Below are positions 11,940 through 24,890 of a stretch of DNA of 64,000 nucleotides, one piece after another. The position numbers and the translations under genes were made by a program. The notes beneath the pieces were generated by a model that saw only the letters and a list, made by a program, of their open reading frames with translations, searched no databases and had not been told where the DNA came from. This DNA is from Cheilinus undulatus (lineage: Eukaryota; Chordata; Actinopteri; Labriformes; Labridae), in contig NC_054882.1 in assembly GCF_018320785.1 (NCBI RefSeq), positions 30,694,719 to 30,758,718 of the forward strand, in the 5' to 3' direction. Position 1 is the first letter of the stretch, and each line of letters opens with the position of its first letter.

Positions 11940-12760
11940 TAACACTGATGGTTGAAAAGAGAGTGAGAGTAATTTCTAACACTACGAAGAAGTGTTGAGA
12001 TACACAGCAGGAACTGGAGTTTAGATTTTTTGTTGTTAAACATTTCAGAGTTGATTTTAGATTTAAAAATGTAATTTTAACACCATTCTGAGTGAAATGG
12101 TTTTCAGTGGAGTTATTTGACAGTGTTGATCCATCAGTGTTAGTCCAACTCCTTAGAGAGTCAATTGTTCTAAGCTCCATCCACTGCCATTTCAAATCTG
12201 GGGGGTATTTAGGTGGAGTTTTCCCATCATGCCCTTTAGCAGAGTGTTTAGACTTGTTTTATATGACTTAATGAGTGTTTACATGTGTTACGACGTTGCC
12301 TGTATTACAGTAATCACTGCTGGGATTCCTTTGCTTCTGTCTCTGGTGGATTATTGTTCCTTTCTATGTTAGACACTTTTGCACCATGAATGAAGTTATC
12401 CACTCTGATAGGGAGTTCCAACCTGTGAAAATGTTTTAAGCAAAGCTATATGTGAGAGGTTGTCCTTAACTGAGTAAGTACCCATTCAGCATGTCCTTGT
12501 GGGCCCCACATGAACTATATGTGGGCTACAGTATGGGTCCCATGTGGGTTTGTCCATTGGTTCCATGGTGGCCCCACCTGTGATTGCCCATGTGAACTGC
12601 AAATGTGGATCAGTCCCATATAGGCCCCACCTAAAGACCCAAGATAGATCCTACTTTTAGTAAGCATGGGCAATTGCACGAATCTCTGGATGGGGCCTAT
12701 ATGGGTCAGTGTCAATATTAACTCTGACAGTGTTAAATTGACTACATAGATTTTACTGTG
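11940..12760 (+). repeat. Copy B of the unnamed interspersed repeat
   Basis: This copy includes a leader near 12049-12195 (GAGTTGATTTTAG, ATTCTGAGTGAAATGGTTTT, GTCAATTGTTCTAAGCTCCA) that matches copy E at about 39505-39620. The 30-bp core follows at 12371-12400 (AGACACTTTTGCACCATGAA then TGAAGTTATC). Within its right part, 12490-12705, is a cluster of imperfect repeats of the type ATGTGGGCCCCACATG and CCCATATAGGCCCCACCT, a common fish tandem motif. Nothing in it is coding. Confidence 0.6.
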
Positions 12761-15700
12761 TTCCAGCAGCTTATGCTTTATGCATTTATGCTGCTTTATG
12801 CCAGCAGTGTGAAATGAGCGGAGATTTCCTTTCCAGGACATCTGATGAAAATAAAAATGATTCTAGTATCTCAGATCAAACCATAAAGGTTTACATTTTG
12901 GTAATATAACATATATGTTGGAACATCGGTTAATGGTTACATCTCAGCTAACCCTTTTTGATATGGCGACTGCCACTGACAGTATCCAAATGTGACCAGT
13001 TAGGGTTTGTCCATGTTTATACAGTCTATGAGTTACACACATATGAACAATAAAGCTGACAGGATGCTTTGAAATGTTCAGAGGATTTTACATTCTGAAG
13101 AAAACAAATGGGACATCACCCTACTTCTGAGGTCTGAGAATCTCAAAGGCAATATCCATCCTGATTAGGAGAATTAAAACTTGTGAACAAAATATGCTTG
13201 GTATGTTGTCAGCTGTTTTTTCCCAATTACCTTCTAAATATCACAGGACTCCAGATATGCATAATTTGAAGTATTAGACTGGAAACAGAAAAGGGCTAAG
13301 ATATCATGTAATCTTAAAATCTTTATGCCCACGAGCAAAGTTTAGAGAGTATTCCTTTCCTTTTTCACTGAGATCCATCTCCCAGTTCAGCTGCTGTAAG
13401 ATACAAGCCGTCCTTGGAAGGATGTTAAGCCCAGCCTCAGCTTTGCTTCAGTGGGCCGCTCTGGCAGCTTAACTCCATAATCAACCTGAGAGGCTTCCTC
13501 AGGGCCGGATTGTAAAATAAGAAGACAGATGTGAGTGAGGTTTGTGGAAATTAAGGAGTTATATGAGATTTTAGATTATGAACAGTTACCTAGTGATACT
13601 GATCCGACAAAATATATCAAACATTTTTTCAAATTTCCAAAGCAGCTTGAAATTGCACATCTCTTTAGACAGAACTTTCTTTCTTCTTTATGCAACACCA
13701 GTATTATGAGAGCAGCAGTGAATAAAGACGGGCGTATTGTCAATCACAGGAAGTTGTGTCGGCAAGGTGAATGTGTAGCCAGTAACCTGATCTTCTGTTG
13801 ACAGAACAGGGACAGGTGCTACGGCCAAACTAATCCATACATGTATGCCAAACACAGGTCATCCATTAAGGCAGATTGATTCAAAGCTTAAAAAGCTGCT
13901 CCTCGACAATCCCAGGCCTGGCCTTATCTGCGTGGTTGCCATGATAATGGAGTAATGCTAGATGGCTTGCTTTGGAAAGGGAAAGGAATGTTCTCTGTTT
14001 GTTCAGCTAATGCTGGAAACATTTTGTCACACAACGGACCAGAGGAACATCTCTGGAAACAATGACTGGACTTCCCAAAGAGAAACTAACTACACGGAAA
14101 ATGCTTACTAATACTAAATAAAGTGAACGTTTTCCCAGAATTGTGGCATTAGACACTTGTGCACCATGAGTGAAGTTACCCTCTAAATTAGACAAGTCCT
14201 GCATGTGGCAAACAACTTCACCAGCATTGACGGGGTGCTTAGTATGTTGTACACTATTCATTGTTACTTGTAGTCACTGAAATTTTAGTTCTTTGGGTGG
14301 CATTATAGTCCCTGCAAAGTGAAAAACAAGATTTGTGTTTTAACACGCTAGATGTGTTGGAATAATGTTGCTGTAAATATGTGAAAACACTGAGATCTAT
14401 GTGTGCCTGAATTTTTGATTTAGACCATTAGAACGTTGTTCACCTCTTTAATGGCTTGGTTTTATTTCAGCAGGGACAACATATGAGCCCATGACATCAT
14501 CAGTCTTTATGGGGAATGACCCAACCCCCCTAACACTACAATAATATATGATCACCGATAGGTTCATCTCAATACAGTCTGTTGTTAGCTGATATCACTG
14601 CATTTATTCAAAGTTAACAGCCAGTTACATGCTGTGTTTTTGTCCATTGTGAGGTAAATATCCCAAATCTATCAGCCACTGTTCATAAAAGGTATCAAAA
14701 CAGAGAGATTTGTGCCAGAAAACAGTAAATTTGAACCCCAGGCACAGAGTCAGGCAGCTGATCAGGCAGTCTGTTCAGTCATTTTTTTAAATTGGGAGGA
14801 TTGTTTTTCTCATGAGTGGGCGTGGCTTCAGCTAATTCAACTGACACGCCCACAGCATCCTAGAGCAAGTATTAGTGCCTCATTCTTCATGGTTTTGAAG
14901 CTTATTTTTATAAACTTAGAGATATTTTTTATTACTGAAATTTGGCCTGGTGGTTCACAACACAGTGGCCTACCATACAACAAACTTAGAATGAAGATTT
15001 TTTTTAACACTTTACAGAGACTTTAACTTGATGTGCCATAACTTTCATGACTATTTCACCTAACAGTCTTGTTTAAACTGGAATTCTCTTTGATTCAGTA
15101 CTTTTATCAATCCCACTCCCATCAGGCCGCAAATGCCAAATAAAGGTTTACAGGCAGAAGCCAGACATCTGCCTCTTTCTGATTGGTTGACAGGCCAGCA
15201 GCAGTCTTACCTGTTATCCACAGCCGAGTGAATGGTAAACACCCTCAGTCAGAGCTGCAGGGAGAAGGAGCCCATCTGGTCAGCAGCATTAACAACCAGC
15301 TCTTTAACAATGGCTTCCAGGAAAGGGAGAAGGGCACAACAGGCCATATCTGCCAATAAAAACAGGCTATGCATGACATTTAGCGCCTGATGCGGGGCTT
15401 AGCAGTATACAGGTTACCCACTGTCTGCAACAGCCCCTGGCAATAAAACAAAAGGCAATCTCACAGAGCGAGGGGGATGCTGCGTGTAAAGTCACACGTT
15501 TCTGCTCTTGATCTCATAATTTGTGTGTAAAGATGCAGGCAGAGCATAAATTGAAGAGCATGAAGGGAATCACTGCCAGAGTGCTTTCATGTAAACCTTA
15601 AATAAATAGCCTTACTTATTCAGACACTAAAACTTTACTATAACCTCCCCAATGGGAAGGATTTTATTTAATCTGCAAAGTCAGAAACATAACCAATATT

Positions 15701-17220
15701 TTTTAAAAAGTTTTTGTGTGGCAAATATGAAAACTAAAGTATAAAAAGATCTTTCTGTGACAGTAAAGGCCTGGTCACTCTACAAAGTAGTTTTATGACC
15801 AAATAGCGCCATCTTGTGGGCTTTTTCTCAAGAAACAAAGGGTTCAAGGGTTCAACTGAATTTTCTGTGGGAACATCTTTGACAATACATGAGCAATTCT
15901 GAGTGACTTTACAGAGTATTTTCCTTATTTTGCAGCCTATTTGGGCTGTAGAACAGCATCCATTCTTAAACTTCACACACAAAAAGACTGTAACAGGTTA
16001 GAAAGCAGGATAACTGGCTGATTGCATGTTGGATGCTGCTCTATTTTTATAGCTGCCTCCTTAAGGGTGGAGACAAAGGCTCTAAATGAGATCTTGGGGA
16101 TACAAAGAGGGATGGGAAGACGGAAAGGTTCGGGGTAGAGTTTGAACAGCAAGCAATGGGCTTTCTACAGCTGCTGGCACTAATGAAGATAATTACCCGA
16201 GTAATAACATTAGCCTATCTGAGGGAATGGAGGGGAAGGACAAGTGGTTGTGCTTGTGTGTCTGTAGGTGGGTATGCAAGCGTGAGTGCATGCGTGTTGT
16301 TGCTGTTTGTGTATGTGCATGCACGGCAGAGCGCGTGCCTTTCCTCCTATCTCCCTTGCTGTCTCTCCCTCATTCCCTGAATCTCAATATCTCTTTGTTA
16401 GCCCACAATAATTGTATTTGGGCCTCATATCCGCCATATCAGATTCGAGTTTGTACAAGGTAATTAGCAGGGGAAGGGAAGCCTCCACACCAGGAGGACA
16501 AATGCCCCCATGACATCATTCTGGCTCCACTCAGGAGGGGAAGCTTTTTTTCACTTTCTCTTCCTCCTCTTCTTGTCATTCAGCTGTCAAACAGAGCACT
16601 GAATAGGGGCAAAAAATATAGGTGCAAGCAAAAAGTTGATGAAATTGAAAAAGAGGAGGACTGGGATTAAGAAGATAAAGAAATGAAGAGAGGAAGGAGA
16701 GATAAAGGAGAGAAAGGGGTGGAAAGTGATTTGAGATGAGATGGAGGGTTGTGTATTCGCTGCAGGCCTGTAATCTCCAATCAGCTTTGACTAACAGACA
16801 GCAGGGGAAAGTTCCTTGGCGTTAATGCAGCTTGCCATTCAGAAAGAGCCAGTGTATCCAGCTGGGAGTCGGGGATGAGGGGAGGATTAACTGGCACTCA
16901 GGTGGAGAGAGATGAAGAGAATCAGACGGAGACCCCGTGGATGGTCACACCCTCTCCTGCTCCCTCCATTACTCTCTTTATTCCCTCACTGAACAAATGT
17001 ACTGAGCTCCATGTTTCCTCTCTTTCCTCTCAAGGAGAATGCTGGTGTTCAAGGATTTTTGATTATCGTGTTTATAGTAACAACACAAATGCAACAAAAT
17101 CTTGTTGGCATAAACAGAATTGATTTATTTGCATGCAAGAGTACAGACTGAAGGTTTATAAAAGCAGATGTGCTGTTTGAAGGATATCCTTATTATTCCC
17201 AAGGGGCAATGTGCTTCACA
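12761..17220. other. Intergenic, no gene recognised; repeat core copy C at 14151-14180
   Basis: No host gene seen over 4.4 kb. Copy C of the interspersed repeat lies at 14151-14180 (AGACACTTGTGCACCATGAG then TGAAGTTACC) with ~60 bp of alignable flank on the right. Purine-rich sequence is at 16600-16760. The blocks 15130-15600 and 16030-16480 are repeat-poor and carry ATTA-type motifs (GAAGATAATTACCC near 16186, CAAGGTAATTAGC near 16457), making them the best remaining candidates for conserved non-coding DNA. An 88-codon open frame near 13535 matches nothing I know. Confidence 0.5.
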
Positions 17221-17223
17221 GAT

Positions 17224-18616
17224 ACAGTGTCTTTAAGAGTATTCACACCCTTGGATGTTTTACAAATCAGGCATGCTCAATGTAATGTGGCTTTTTGGCC
17301 AGAAAACTCTTAAATGCCAAAATCAAAACCAATTTTGACAAAGTAATGCCGATTCAACAAAAATATGTGAGTTAAAATAAGTGATTGCATAAATATTCAC
17401 CTCCTTTAAAGTGACTGGCATGATTCAGCAGAGGATCAGTCAATTGGTGCTAGTAGTCTCACAAAACACCTGTGTCTGGAAGGTCCAGTCAGAGGTTTAT
17501 TAGTTTTCCTGGCTACCATTACACCATGAAGACAACAGAACACCCCAAACAACTCAGAGAAAATGTTATTGAAAAGTGTAAGGGGATGGATACAAAAATG
17601 TAAAGGCAATGAACATCAGTTCATCTAACTCCATCATCAAGAAATGAAAGGAATATGGCACATGTGTAAATATCCCTCAATCAGGCTGTCCTCACAAACT
17701 GACTGTGCAAGAAGGAGACTTGAGAGGGAGGCCACCAAAACACCTATGACTACTCTGAAGGCACTAAAAGCTTCAGCAGCTGAGATGAGAGAGACTCTGC
17801 AGACAACAACTGTTCCCTGGGTTCTTCACCAGTCAAAGCTTTATGGGAGAGTGTTGAGGAAAATTTGTATCTAATCTCAACCAAAATTAATCAAAAGGCA
17901 TGTAGGAGACTCCACGGTCAACTGGAAGAAAGACAGACACCAAACACTCCTCATTGCCACAAACACACCATCCTAACTGTGAAGCACAGTGGTAACAGCA
18001 TCATGCGGTGGGGATGCTTCTCAGTAGCCAGCCCTGGAAGGCTTGTAAAGGTAGAGGGTAAAATGAATGCGGAAAATCCTGGAGGACAATCTTATTCAGA
18101 ACTACAGCTTTGGAGAAATGTAGTTTCCAGCAAGATAATGACCTAAAGCATACAGCAAAAGCTACACAGAGGTGGTTTAAACACAACAAGGCTCATGGAG
18201 TGGCTGAGTCAAAACCTAGACCTCAATCTAATGGAGAATTTGTGGCTGGACTTGAAGAGGGCTGTTCATGCATGACCCACGTGCAACCTGACAGAGCTTT
18301 AGCAGTTTTACAAAGAAGAGTTGAGTAAAATTGCAATGTCCAGATGTGCAAGCCTGATTGAGACATATCAACATGAACTCAGTGGTGATTGCAGCCAAAA
18401 GTGCATTCACTAAATACATACTCGAAGGAGGTGAATATTTATGCTGTCACTTTTTTTTACACTGCATAATTTAATCTAAATGACATTACTTTGTAGAAAT
18501 CTGTTTTTCACTTTGTCATTAGGAGGCAATTTTGTCAAAAAAAAAGCCTCAATGTCAACCATGATTGATTAATAAAAGCATGAAACATCCATAGGGGTGA
18601 ATACTTTACCACACAA
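17224..18616 (+). mobile_element. Tc1/mariner DNA transposon, decayed, copy 2
   Basis: Same family as the element at 1.4-2.8 kb. The left end carries TTGGATGTTTTACAAATC and AATGTAATGTGGCTTTT; the right end is CATCCATAGGGGTGAATACT. Shared internal blocks include TGTCTGGAAGGTCCAGTCAG near 17471, CATCATGCGGTGGGGATGCT near 17999 and GCAAGATAATGACCTAAAGC near 18130. The last gives the transposase remnant QQDNDLKHTAKATQRWFK. Compared with copy 1 it lacks about 90 bp holding the WSDETK segment. Frames are broken, so it is inactive. Confidence 0.85.
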
Positions 18617-18737
18617 TCCATCACATAAATTCAAGAACACGAAAGCTGTTTGTTTCAAATATATGGCCTCATTCTTTACAATAATTTTGATACTGTTTCC
18701 TCCGAGACCTTTTTGTCTCATAAAAAACTTAAATTGA

Positions 18738-21700
18738 TCAAAAATAGTCTTCTGATGCCAGTTTTTCATCACCACTGCCTTCTTCAAGAAAATCAAAGTG
18801 CTCTGGCTTGTCCTTACTGTGGTCTTTCATCATCTCCATGTCTGGAAAATACAAAATACAAAGTTTTTCAAGTAAAAAAAGACACTGACTTTTAAGACAA
18901 GTCAATAATAAGGAAATTAGTTTCCATTCTCATGAGCTTCTGCAGCACAAAAATAAAATGCACCTTTAGACTGTTTACAGTCAACAGAATGATGCTAAGA
19001 AACAGTGTTAATTTTGTTGACTGTTGGCTTGTTGCTGCCACATTTATGTCTTGATTGATTATGATTTTTAAAATATGCATGCATTTTGCAGTGTATTTGA
19101 TTTTTTTGGTGTAACTGTATAACACAGGGTACTGAGGCTATAAAGCATCTAAAGTCCTTAAAGTGTAAGGTGTTTAGCAATAGCAGTGGTATATGCTCCA
19201 GTCATTTTGGTGAGTGCTGCCCCTTTAAGAGGACTCACCAGTCGTGGTTACAACAGTGAAGCTAGCTAGACTATGTAGCTTGTCAATTATAGAGGCTTTC
19301 TGTGATGAATAAAATGCTTCAAAAAATTTTGATAAAGCATTTGTTTGAGCCAACATTGTTTTTTGGTCCATTTTCACCTGAAACTTGCTAAATTACGCTT
19401 AGAAACTGTACCCATCTGCTACGCTGTAGACTAGTTTCACTGTCTTCTCAAAGTGGTAGCACTCACTGAAATCACCCGAGGCAAATGCCACTACTACTGC
19501 CAAGTATATTATATAACTATTCCTCTAAAGTTATGATAAATGTACACTTTTTAATCACTAAAACTGGACTCAAATGTTTTTGAGTTTGGTTAACTAAACT
19601 AAAACCTTCAAGAGTGAAAGTGACTCAAATGTGAATGAAACTAAAAGTCATTTTAATCTTAAGGCTAAGAATGAATTTGAAATAACTGCCAAAAAATTAC
19701 ACTGTAAAGAAACTCACCCAGCCTCAACACTTCAAGTTGTGCTGATGCAGATGTTTCTCCAAATGCATTGTGGGATACACAAGTGTAGACCCCTGCATCA
19801 GAGGTTTGGAGACCCTGTATCTGGAGCCAAGTGGAGACGGTATAGCGCTGGGGTCCCCCTCGAGTCTGACAAAAAAGTATGTGATTAAATGACAACACAT
19901 TCAAATATAAATAAAGGATATGGTACGAGCATCGACCTTGATAGAACAGTAACCAAATCAGTTTTAATAATCTTTGCTTTATAATGGTCATTATTGACAC
20001 ACTAGAATCAATAATCAGTGCCTTTAAGAAGCAGCATTCAGGTGAGTCAAAATATAAACTCTGGCACTTTGTTGTTGAGTTTGGCCGGGCCATGATTATT
20101 AAAAATGATGATTTCCAAAAAAAATATTCCTTTGTGGGTGTTAAATGTTTTTTTTTTTCATTTTATTACCACTGTTTATGTCTCAGCTGGATCACAGAGT
20201 CACAGAGTTACTCTGATGACCACTAGACAGTCACAGAGTTACTCTGATGACCACTCAACAGTCGCAGAGTTACTCTGATGACCACTAAACAGTCACAGAG
20301 TTACTCTGATGACCACTCAACAGTCACAGAGTTACTCTGATGACCACTCAACAGTCACAGAGTTACTCTGATGACAACTCAACAGTCACAGAGTTACTCT
20401 GATGTCAACTAAACAGTCACAGAGTTACTCTGATGATATCTCAACCGTCACAGAGTTACTCTGATGAAATCTCAACAGTCACAGTGTTACTCTGTTGACA
20501 TCTCAACAGTCAAAGTGTTACTCTAATGACATCACAACAGTCACAGTGTTACTCTAATGACATCACAACAGTCACAGTGTTACTCTCATGATATCTCAAC
20601 AGTCACAGTGTTACTCTGATGACAACTCAACAGTCACAGTGTTACTCTGATGATATCTCAACAGTCACAGAGTTACTCTGATGACAACTCAACAGTCACA
20701 GAGTTACTCTGATGACAACTCAACCGTCACAGAGTTACTCTGATGATATCTCAACAGTCACAGTGTTACTCTGGTGACAACTCAACCGTCACAGAGTTAC
20801 TCTGATGACAACTCAACAGTCACAGAGTTACTCTGATGTCAACTAAACAGTCACAGAGTTACTCTGATGATATCTCAACAGTCACAGTGTTACTCTGATG
20901 ACATCACAACAGTCACAGTGTTACTCTGATGATATCTCAACAGTCACAGTGTTACTCTGATGATATCTCAACAGTCACAGTGTTACTCTGATGATATCTC
21001 AACAGTCACAGTGTTACTCTGATGATATCTCAACAGTCACAGTGTTACTCTGATGACATCACAGCAGTCACAGTGTTTCTCTGATTATATCTCAACAGTC
21101 ACAGTGTTACTCTGATGATATCTCAACAGTCACAGTGTTACTCTGATGACATCACAGCAGTCACAGTGTTTCTCTGATGATATCTCAACAGTCACAGTGT
21201 TACTCTGATGATATCTCAACAGTCACAGTGTTACTCTGATGACATCACAACAGTCACAGTGTTTCTCTGATTATATCTCAACAGTCACAGTGTCACTCTG
21301 ATGACATCACAATAGTCACAGTGTTACTCTGATGACATCACAACAGTCACAGTGTTTCTCTGATGATATCTCAACAGTCACAGTGTTTCTCTGATGATAT
21401 CTCAACAGTCACAGTGTTACCTTAATCATCACATTGCCCTGTTTATTTATTTATTTTCAGTTGTAGCCTTTCTTTCTGTTCACCACAAGCATTCTTGGTT
21501 TCAATTTTTTACTCTAATTGTACAGTTTGGTTTAATATATTTCGATGTCATTACTGTCAAATCTGAGAGATCTATATTTAAAATTGTCTGTTAATAGAGT
21601 TTGTTTTTGTGTTTTGACATACATATACTCTATATGTTGTTTAAAAATGTCTCATATGTTTACATATTATGTATATTTTCAACTGTATTATTTTTGTTTG

Positions 21701-22548
21701 GTTAAATTTCTGCTGTTGCTTTTTATAATGCTGCTAAAGATAGAATCAAAGGTCACTATTTTTAATCAGTGCTTGCACTTAGATAATATTTTTTTTTATT
21801 TAGGTATATAAATGAAGCTCTTATCAAACCTGGACAGAGATGTGAGGATCATCTCCCGGCAGAGTGTTTTCACACCCTCTCTTCCTCCAGCTCAAGTTTG
21901 GAAGAGGGTAAGCGGAGATCTCGCAGCCAAAAACAACATCATTGCCAGTATAGTTTGACAGGTTTCTGGGCCCCTCAAGGATGTGTGGAGCTGTGGCAGA
22001 AGAAAATAGATATTCCTAGGTTTAATTCTTTGATCCTTAAAGTGGATCCTAAAGTCTTAGTATGTCAACTTCAAAAGATTACCTGATTGGCAGGGTCCTC
22101 TTCCTGTGAGCTTGAGGGTTGTGTTAAGGTGACTGGCAGCTTCTTTCATCTGACAGACATTTGGGTAAGTCCGCCCATTCGAGCCACATACAGACCCCTT
22201 TTCCTGGCACACACATGTAGGCTCTGGTTCAGTCCTATGTCCCCTCTTTAGCGTTTTCCTCTGGCAGACCAGTCCCTCTCCACAGCGACCATAGAACTTC
22301 TGAGCCCCATCTGGATCACACTGCTGCCCCTCCACGTTTCCACACTGCTCACAGCATTCACAAAAGTCCCGAACCCGACCTGCAGGGCAGTCACCAGGGA
22401 CCAGGGGACAGAGGTGCTGGTTGCACTCCCCGCAGCTATCCCCCTCCTCCCACAGCCTCAGCCACCCTCGGTGCTGTGGGGGCAACCCGGTGGAAAAAGG
22501 AAGACATACACCCATCCAAACACAAGCGTGCAGGTAAATCTGAGCCAT
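18738..22548 (-). CDS. kazald1: Kazal-type serine peptidase inhibitor domain-containing protein (kazald family)
   Basis: A complete secreted protein of 292 residues built from four coding exons, minus strand: 22083-22548, 21830-21990, 19718-19865 and 18738-18841. All junctions are GT-AG and phases agree. Exon 1 encodes a hydrophobic leader (start chosen at MAQIYLHACVW; a second ATG lies 24 bp upstream). It then encodes a cysteine-rich IGFBP-like module (DSCGECNQ, VRDFCECCEQC) and a Kazal-like domain (CVCQEKGSVCGSNGRTYPNV). Exons 2 and 3 encode one Ig domain (VVFGCEISAYP and DAGVYTCVSHNAFGE), joined at the conserved HISVQ/TRGGPQR boundary. Exon 4 is a short acidic tail ending EDYF. In this family the protein is secreted to matrix and acts in bone and regeneration contexts. 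Teleosts carry several kazald paralogues, so the symbol is family-level. Intron 2 contains a large minisatellite. Confidence 0.9.
20193..21424. repeat. 31-bp minisatellite, about 40 copies, in kazald intron 2
   Basis: Tandem 31-bp units around CAGTCACAGAGTTACTCTGA plus a variable tail. The period is directly visible (TCACAGAGTTACTC at 20200 and 20231). Two sequence domains exist: the left third mostly has AGAGTT with tail GACCACTCAA, and the right part has AGTGTT with tail GATATCTCAA or GACATCACAA. In the right part a three-unit (93-bp) higher-order repeat is visible: GACATCACA tails begin at 21055, 21148, 21241 and 21334. The array lies between exons 2 and 3 and does not touch splice sites. 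Confidence 0.95.
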
Positions 22549-22572
22549 ATCCTCACAAAAAGTCAGGAACAA

Positions 22573-24400
22573 ATATTTTCCTGATGTAAGAACTTAAAAG
22601 ACTGCAATAAAACAGTGAAGTGATTTAAAACTGAGCCTAAATCATAAGACAGATGGCAGTCCTGCATGTTTGCTGTTCTGTGATCGTCAAACAATCACAT
22701 GGTACTCCTCCTCTGAGTTTTAAGTGTTTCCTTCTGTCACTGTCCTCCTCTGAATGTTGTTATTATAACCATGGATCCCTGCTGAATTATTTTTTCCATT
22801 TTGTCGTCCTCCTTGAGATTTTTTCATCAGCTCCAGATCCATACAGCATTTGCTGAGAGAAGAGGACAGAAAACTTCATCTCTAAGGTATCTGACTGTCT
22901 CATTTTTCCTTCTGTACCAGTTTCTCTCTCTTTCTTCGTGTGCCAGTGTTTGGGCAGAACTTGCAAACAGGCTTCAGAAATGGCACAGGATATAAAAGAC
23001 TCATTATTGAAAACAACATCTCTTGATACAAACGATTTAATGTAAGCTTTTTAAAACATGCATTTGGAACTAAAATTTAAAATTATGTTCAGTGTTAGAA
23101 GCACTTTTTCTGGACTATTGTGGAATTCCTTAGCTTGGATTTCATGATTCTTGTTAGTTATGAGGAAGCTGTGCATGATTCATTTTCTGAAGTGATGCCA
23201 AATCTTTAATAGGAAACATTTAAATGTAATGTATATTTCAGTGGGAGTTTATTTTCCCATCATCCCTGTTTGGCTTTGGCCATATTTGTTTTGACTGAAA
23301 GTCAGCCATCACTTATACATCCTGTACACCAATGGACTTCCATATTAGATCTTATTGTCTATACTCCTACCTCTTCATAAATTATAGCCTAAGTCTGAAA
23401 TTATGCAACCATAGCAGATTTAATCATTTAACTTGCCATCATTTGTTCTTATCTTCTACTTTGAATGTGTAAATTCTGCTCAGTGTGTTCTACCAGTTTA
23501 CACTTACACTGCCCCAATGCATGGTACAATTTTTTGTAATAGGCTCCAATAAGACAGTTTTTTAAAACTACATGTCATATTTCTGTGTGAATCTCAGAAA
23601 TCAATATCAAACATGTCTGACATAACATTGTTCTGCTAATGAGTATTTTAGTATCACCACTCTATTAAACTACACAAACTAGAATCACATCTTCATAATT
23701 GATTGTCATGGTGTAGCTTTTCAACCAACTGTGAGCTATATCATTTGTTAAAGTGTTTTAGCACTTTTGGAGCTTATTACTTCAAGAGTAGCTTTAAGAG
23801 GTCTTATATCACTAGCATTAGGCCAAAACCCTGTATCTCCAAAGTTACCACTTTTCAGGGGATGCTGCATTTTTAAATTAATTTCAAACTGAATGGTACT
23901 AGTTGACATCTTTTTTAATTGCTTTAAAAATGGTTTAAACCCACTTACAGATTTCAAGGGTGGCCAACAGCACTGATTTATGAAAGAAAATTAAAATCAT
24001 GAAAATTGATATATAAGGTTTTGGCCTAAAGCCAGCAGCATACTTCTGCTTTCATCTTTTATTTTTTTATTAATATACATGTTATATTTTTTGTCATTGT
24101 ATTTAACTTACCAGACAATCATCCCTTGATCTACATAGTTTTCCCAGACTGCTTTAGCGCATTAGACACTTTTGCACCACTGGTGAAGTTACCCTCAGTT
24201 AAAAAACTCCTGCCTGTGAGGAGCACTTTTAGCATGAAATGAATGGTGTACTAAATCCATGGAAGCATATTACCTCATTTATAGTGTATCTTTCAGTCAA
24301 TGTCAGTTGTTACGAAACTTGGACACAAAGACATAACGGAAAATTACAGTACGGCCCTTCTGCCCCGGTTGCTTAGTTTTCTCAGGCGAGCAGCTCTTTA
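22573..24400. other. Intergenic between kazald and gale; repeat core copy D at 24163-24192
   Basis: No coding gene recognised. Upstream flank and presumed promoter of kazald is at 22.57-22.9 kb. Copy D of the interspersed repeat is at 24163-24192 (AGACACTTTTGCACCACTGG then TGAAGTTACC), preceded by TTTTCCCAGACTGC as in copies A and C. Confidence 0.5.
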
Positions 24401-24404
24401 AAAA

Positions 24405-24890
24405 GTCCTGGTTGTGCCAAACATCTTCCAACTGAGACTTATGGAAGCCACTGTGCTCTTGGGAACATTCAGTGCAGCAGAATTTTTGTAGCCTTCCCCA
24501 GATCTGTGCCTTGGAACAACTTTACTCTGACCTCTGCAGGCAGTGACCTCATGGCTTGGTTTTTACTCTGATATACACATTGTTATCTGTGATGCCTTCT
24601 GTAGAGAGGTGTGTGACATTCCATATCATTTTGAATCAACATTTACCACAGGTGGACTCCAATCCACACGTAGAAATATTTCGGTGTTTCTGTTTTTGCA
24701 AAGGGTCTGAATACTTCTGTCAGTGGCAAATTTCAGTTCATTTTAATTTCAATAAATTTGCTAAATTTTTACAGTGCAATTTTCACTTTGTTATTATTGG
24801 GTACTGAGTGTAGATTAATGAGAATTTTTTTTATTCGACTATAGTATCAGGCTGCAACACAAATAAACTGTCAAATTGTAGTTACTTGGG
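24405..24890 (-). mobile_element. Tc1-family transposon, 5' part only
   Basis: On the minus strand this is the first part of the widespread fish Tc1 family. The inverted-repeat end contains ATTAATCTACACTCAGTACC (24797-24816). Then come the CCACCTGTGGTAAATG segment, the CCATGAGGTCACTGC start region and the CCAAGAGCACAGTGGCTTCC segment, breaking off at CCAACTGTTTGGCACAACC-like sequence near 24410. Everything after the N-terminal paired-type DNA-binding region is missing. The element at 52.54-53.39 kb belongs to the same family. Confidence 0.75.

Noticed and set aside
13535-13801. 88-codon open frame resembling a protein-like composition
   Set aside because: No homologue recognised, no flanking exons, and the surrounding region shows no coding signal.
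20193-21424. CRISPR-like array
   Set aside because: Regular repeats but no unique spacers; units are directly adjacent 31-bp minisatellite copies in a vertebrate intron.
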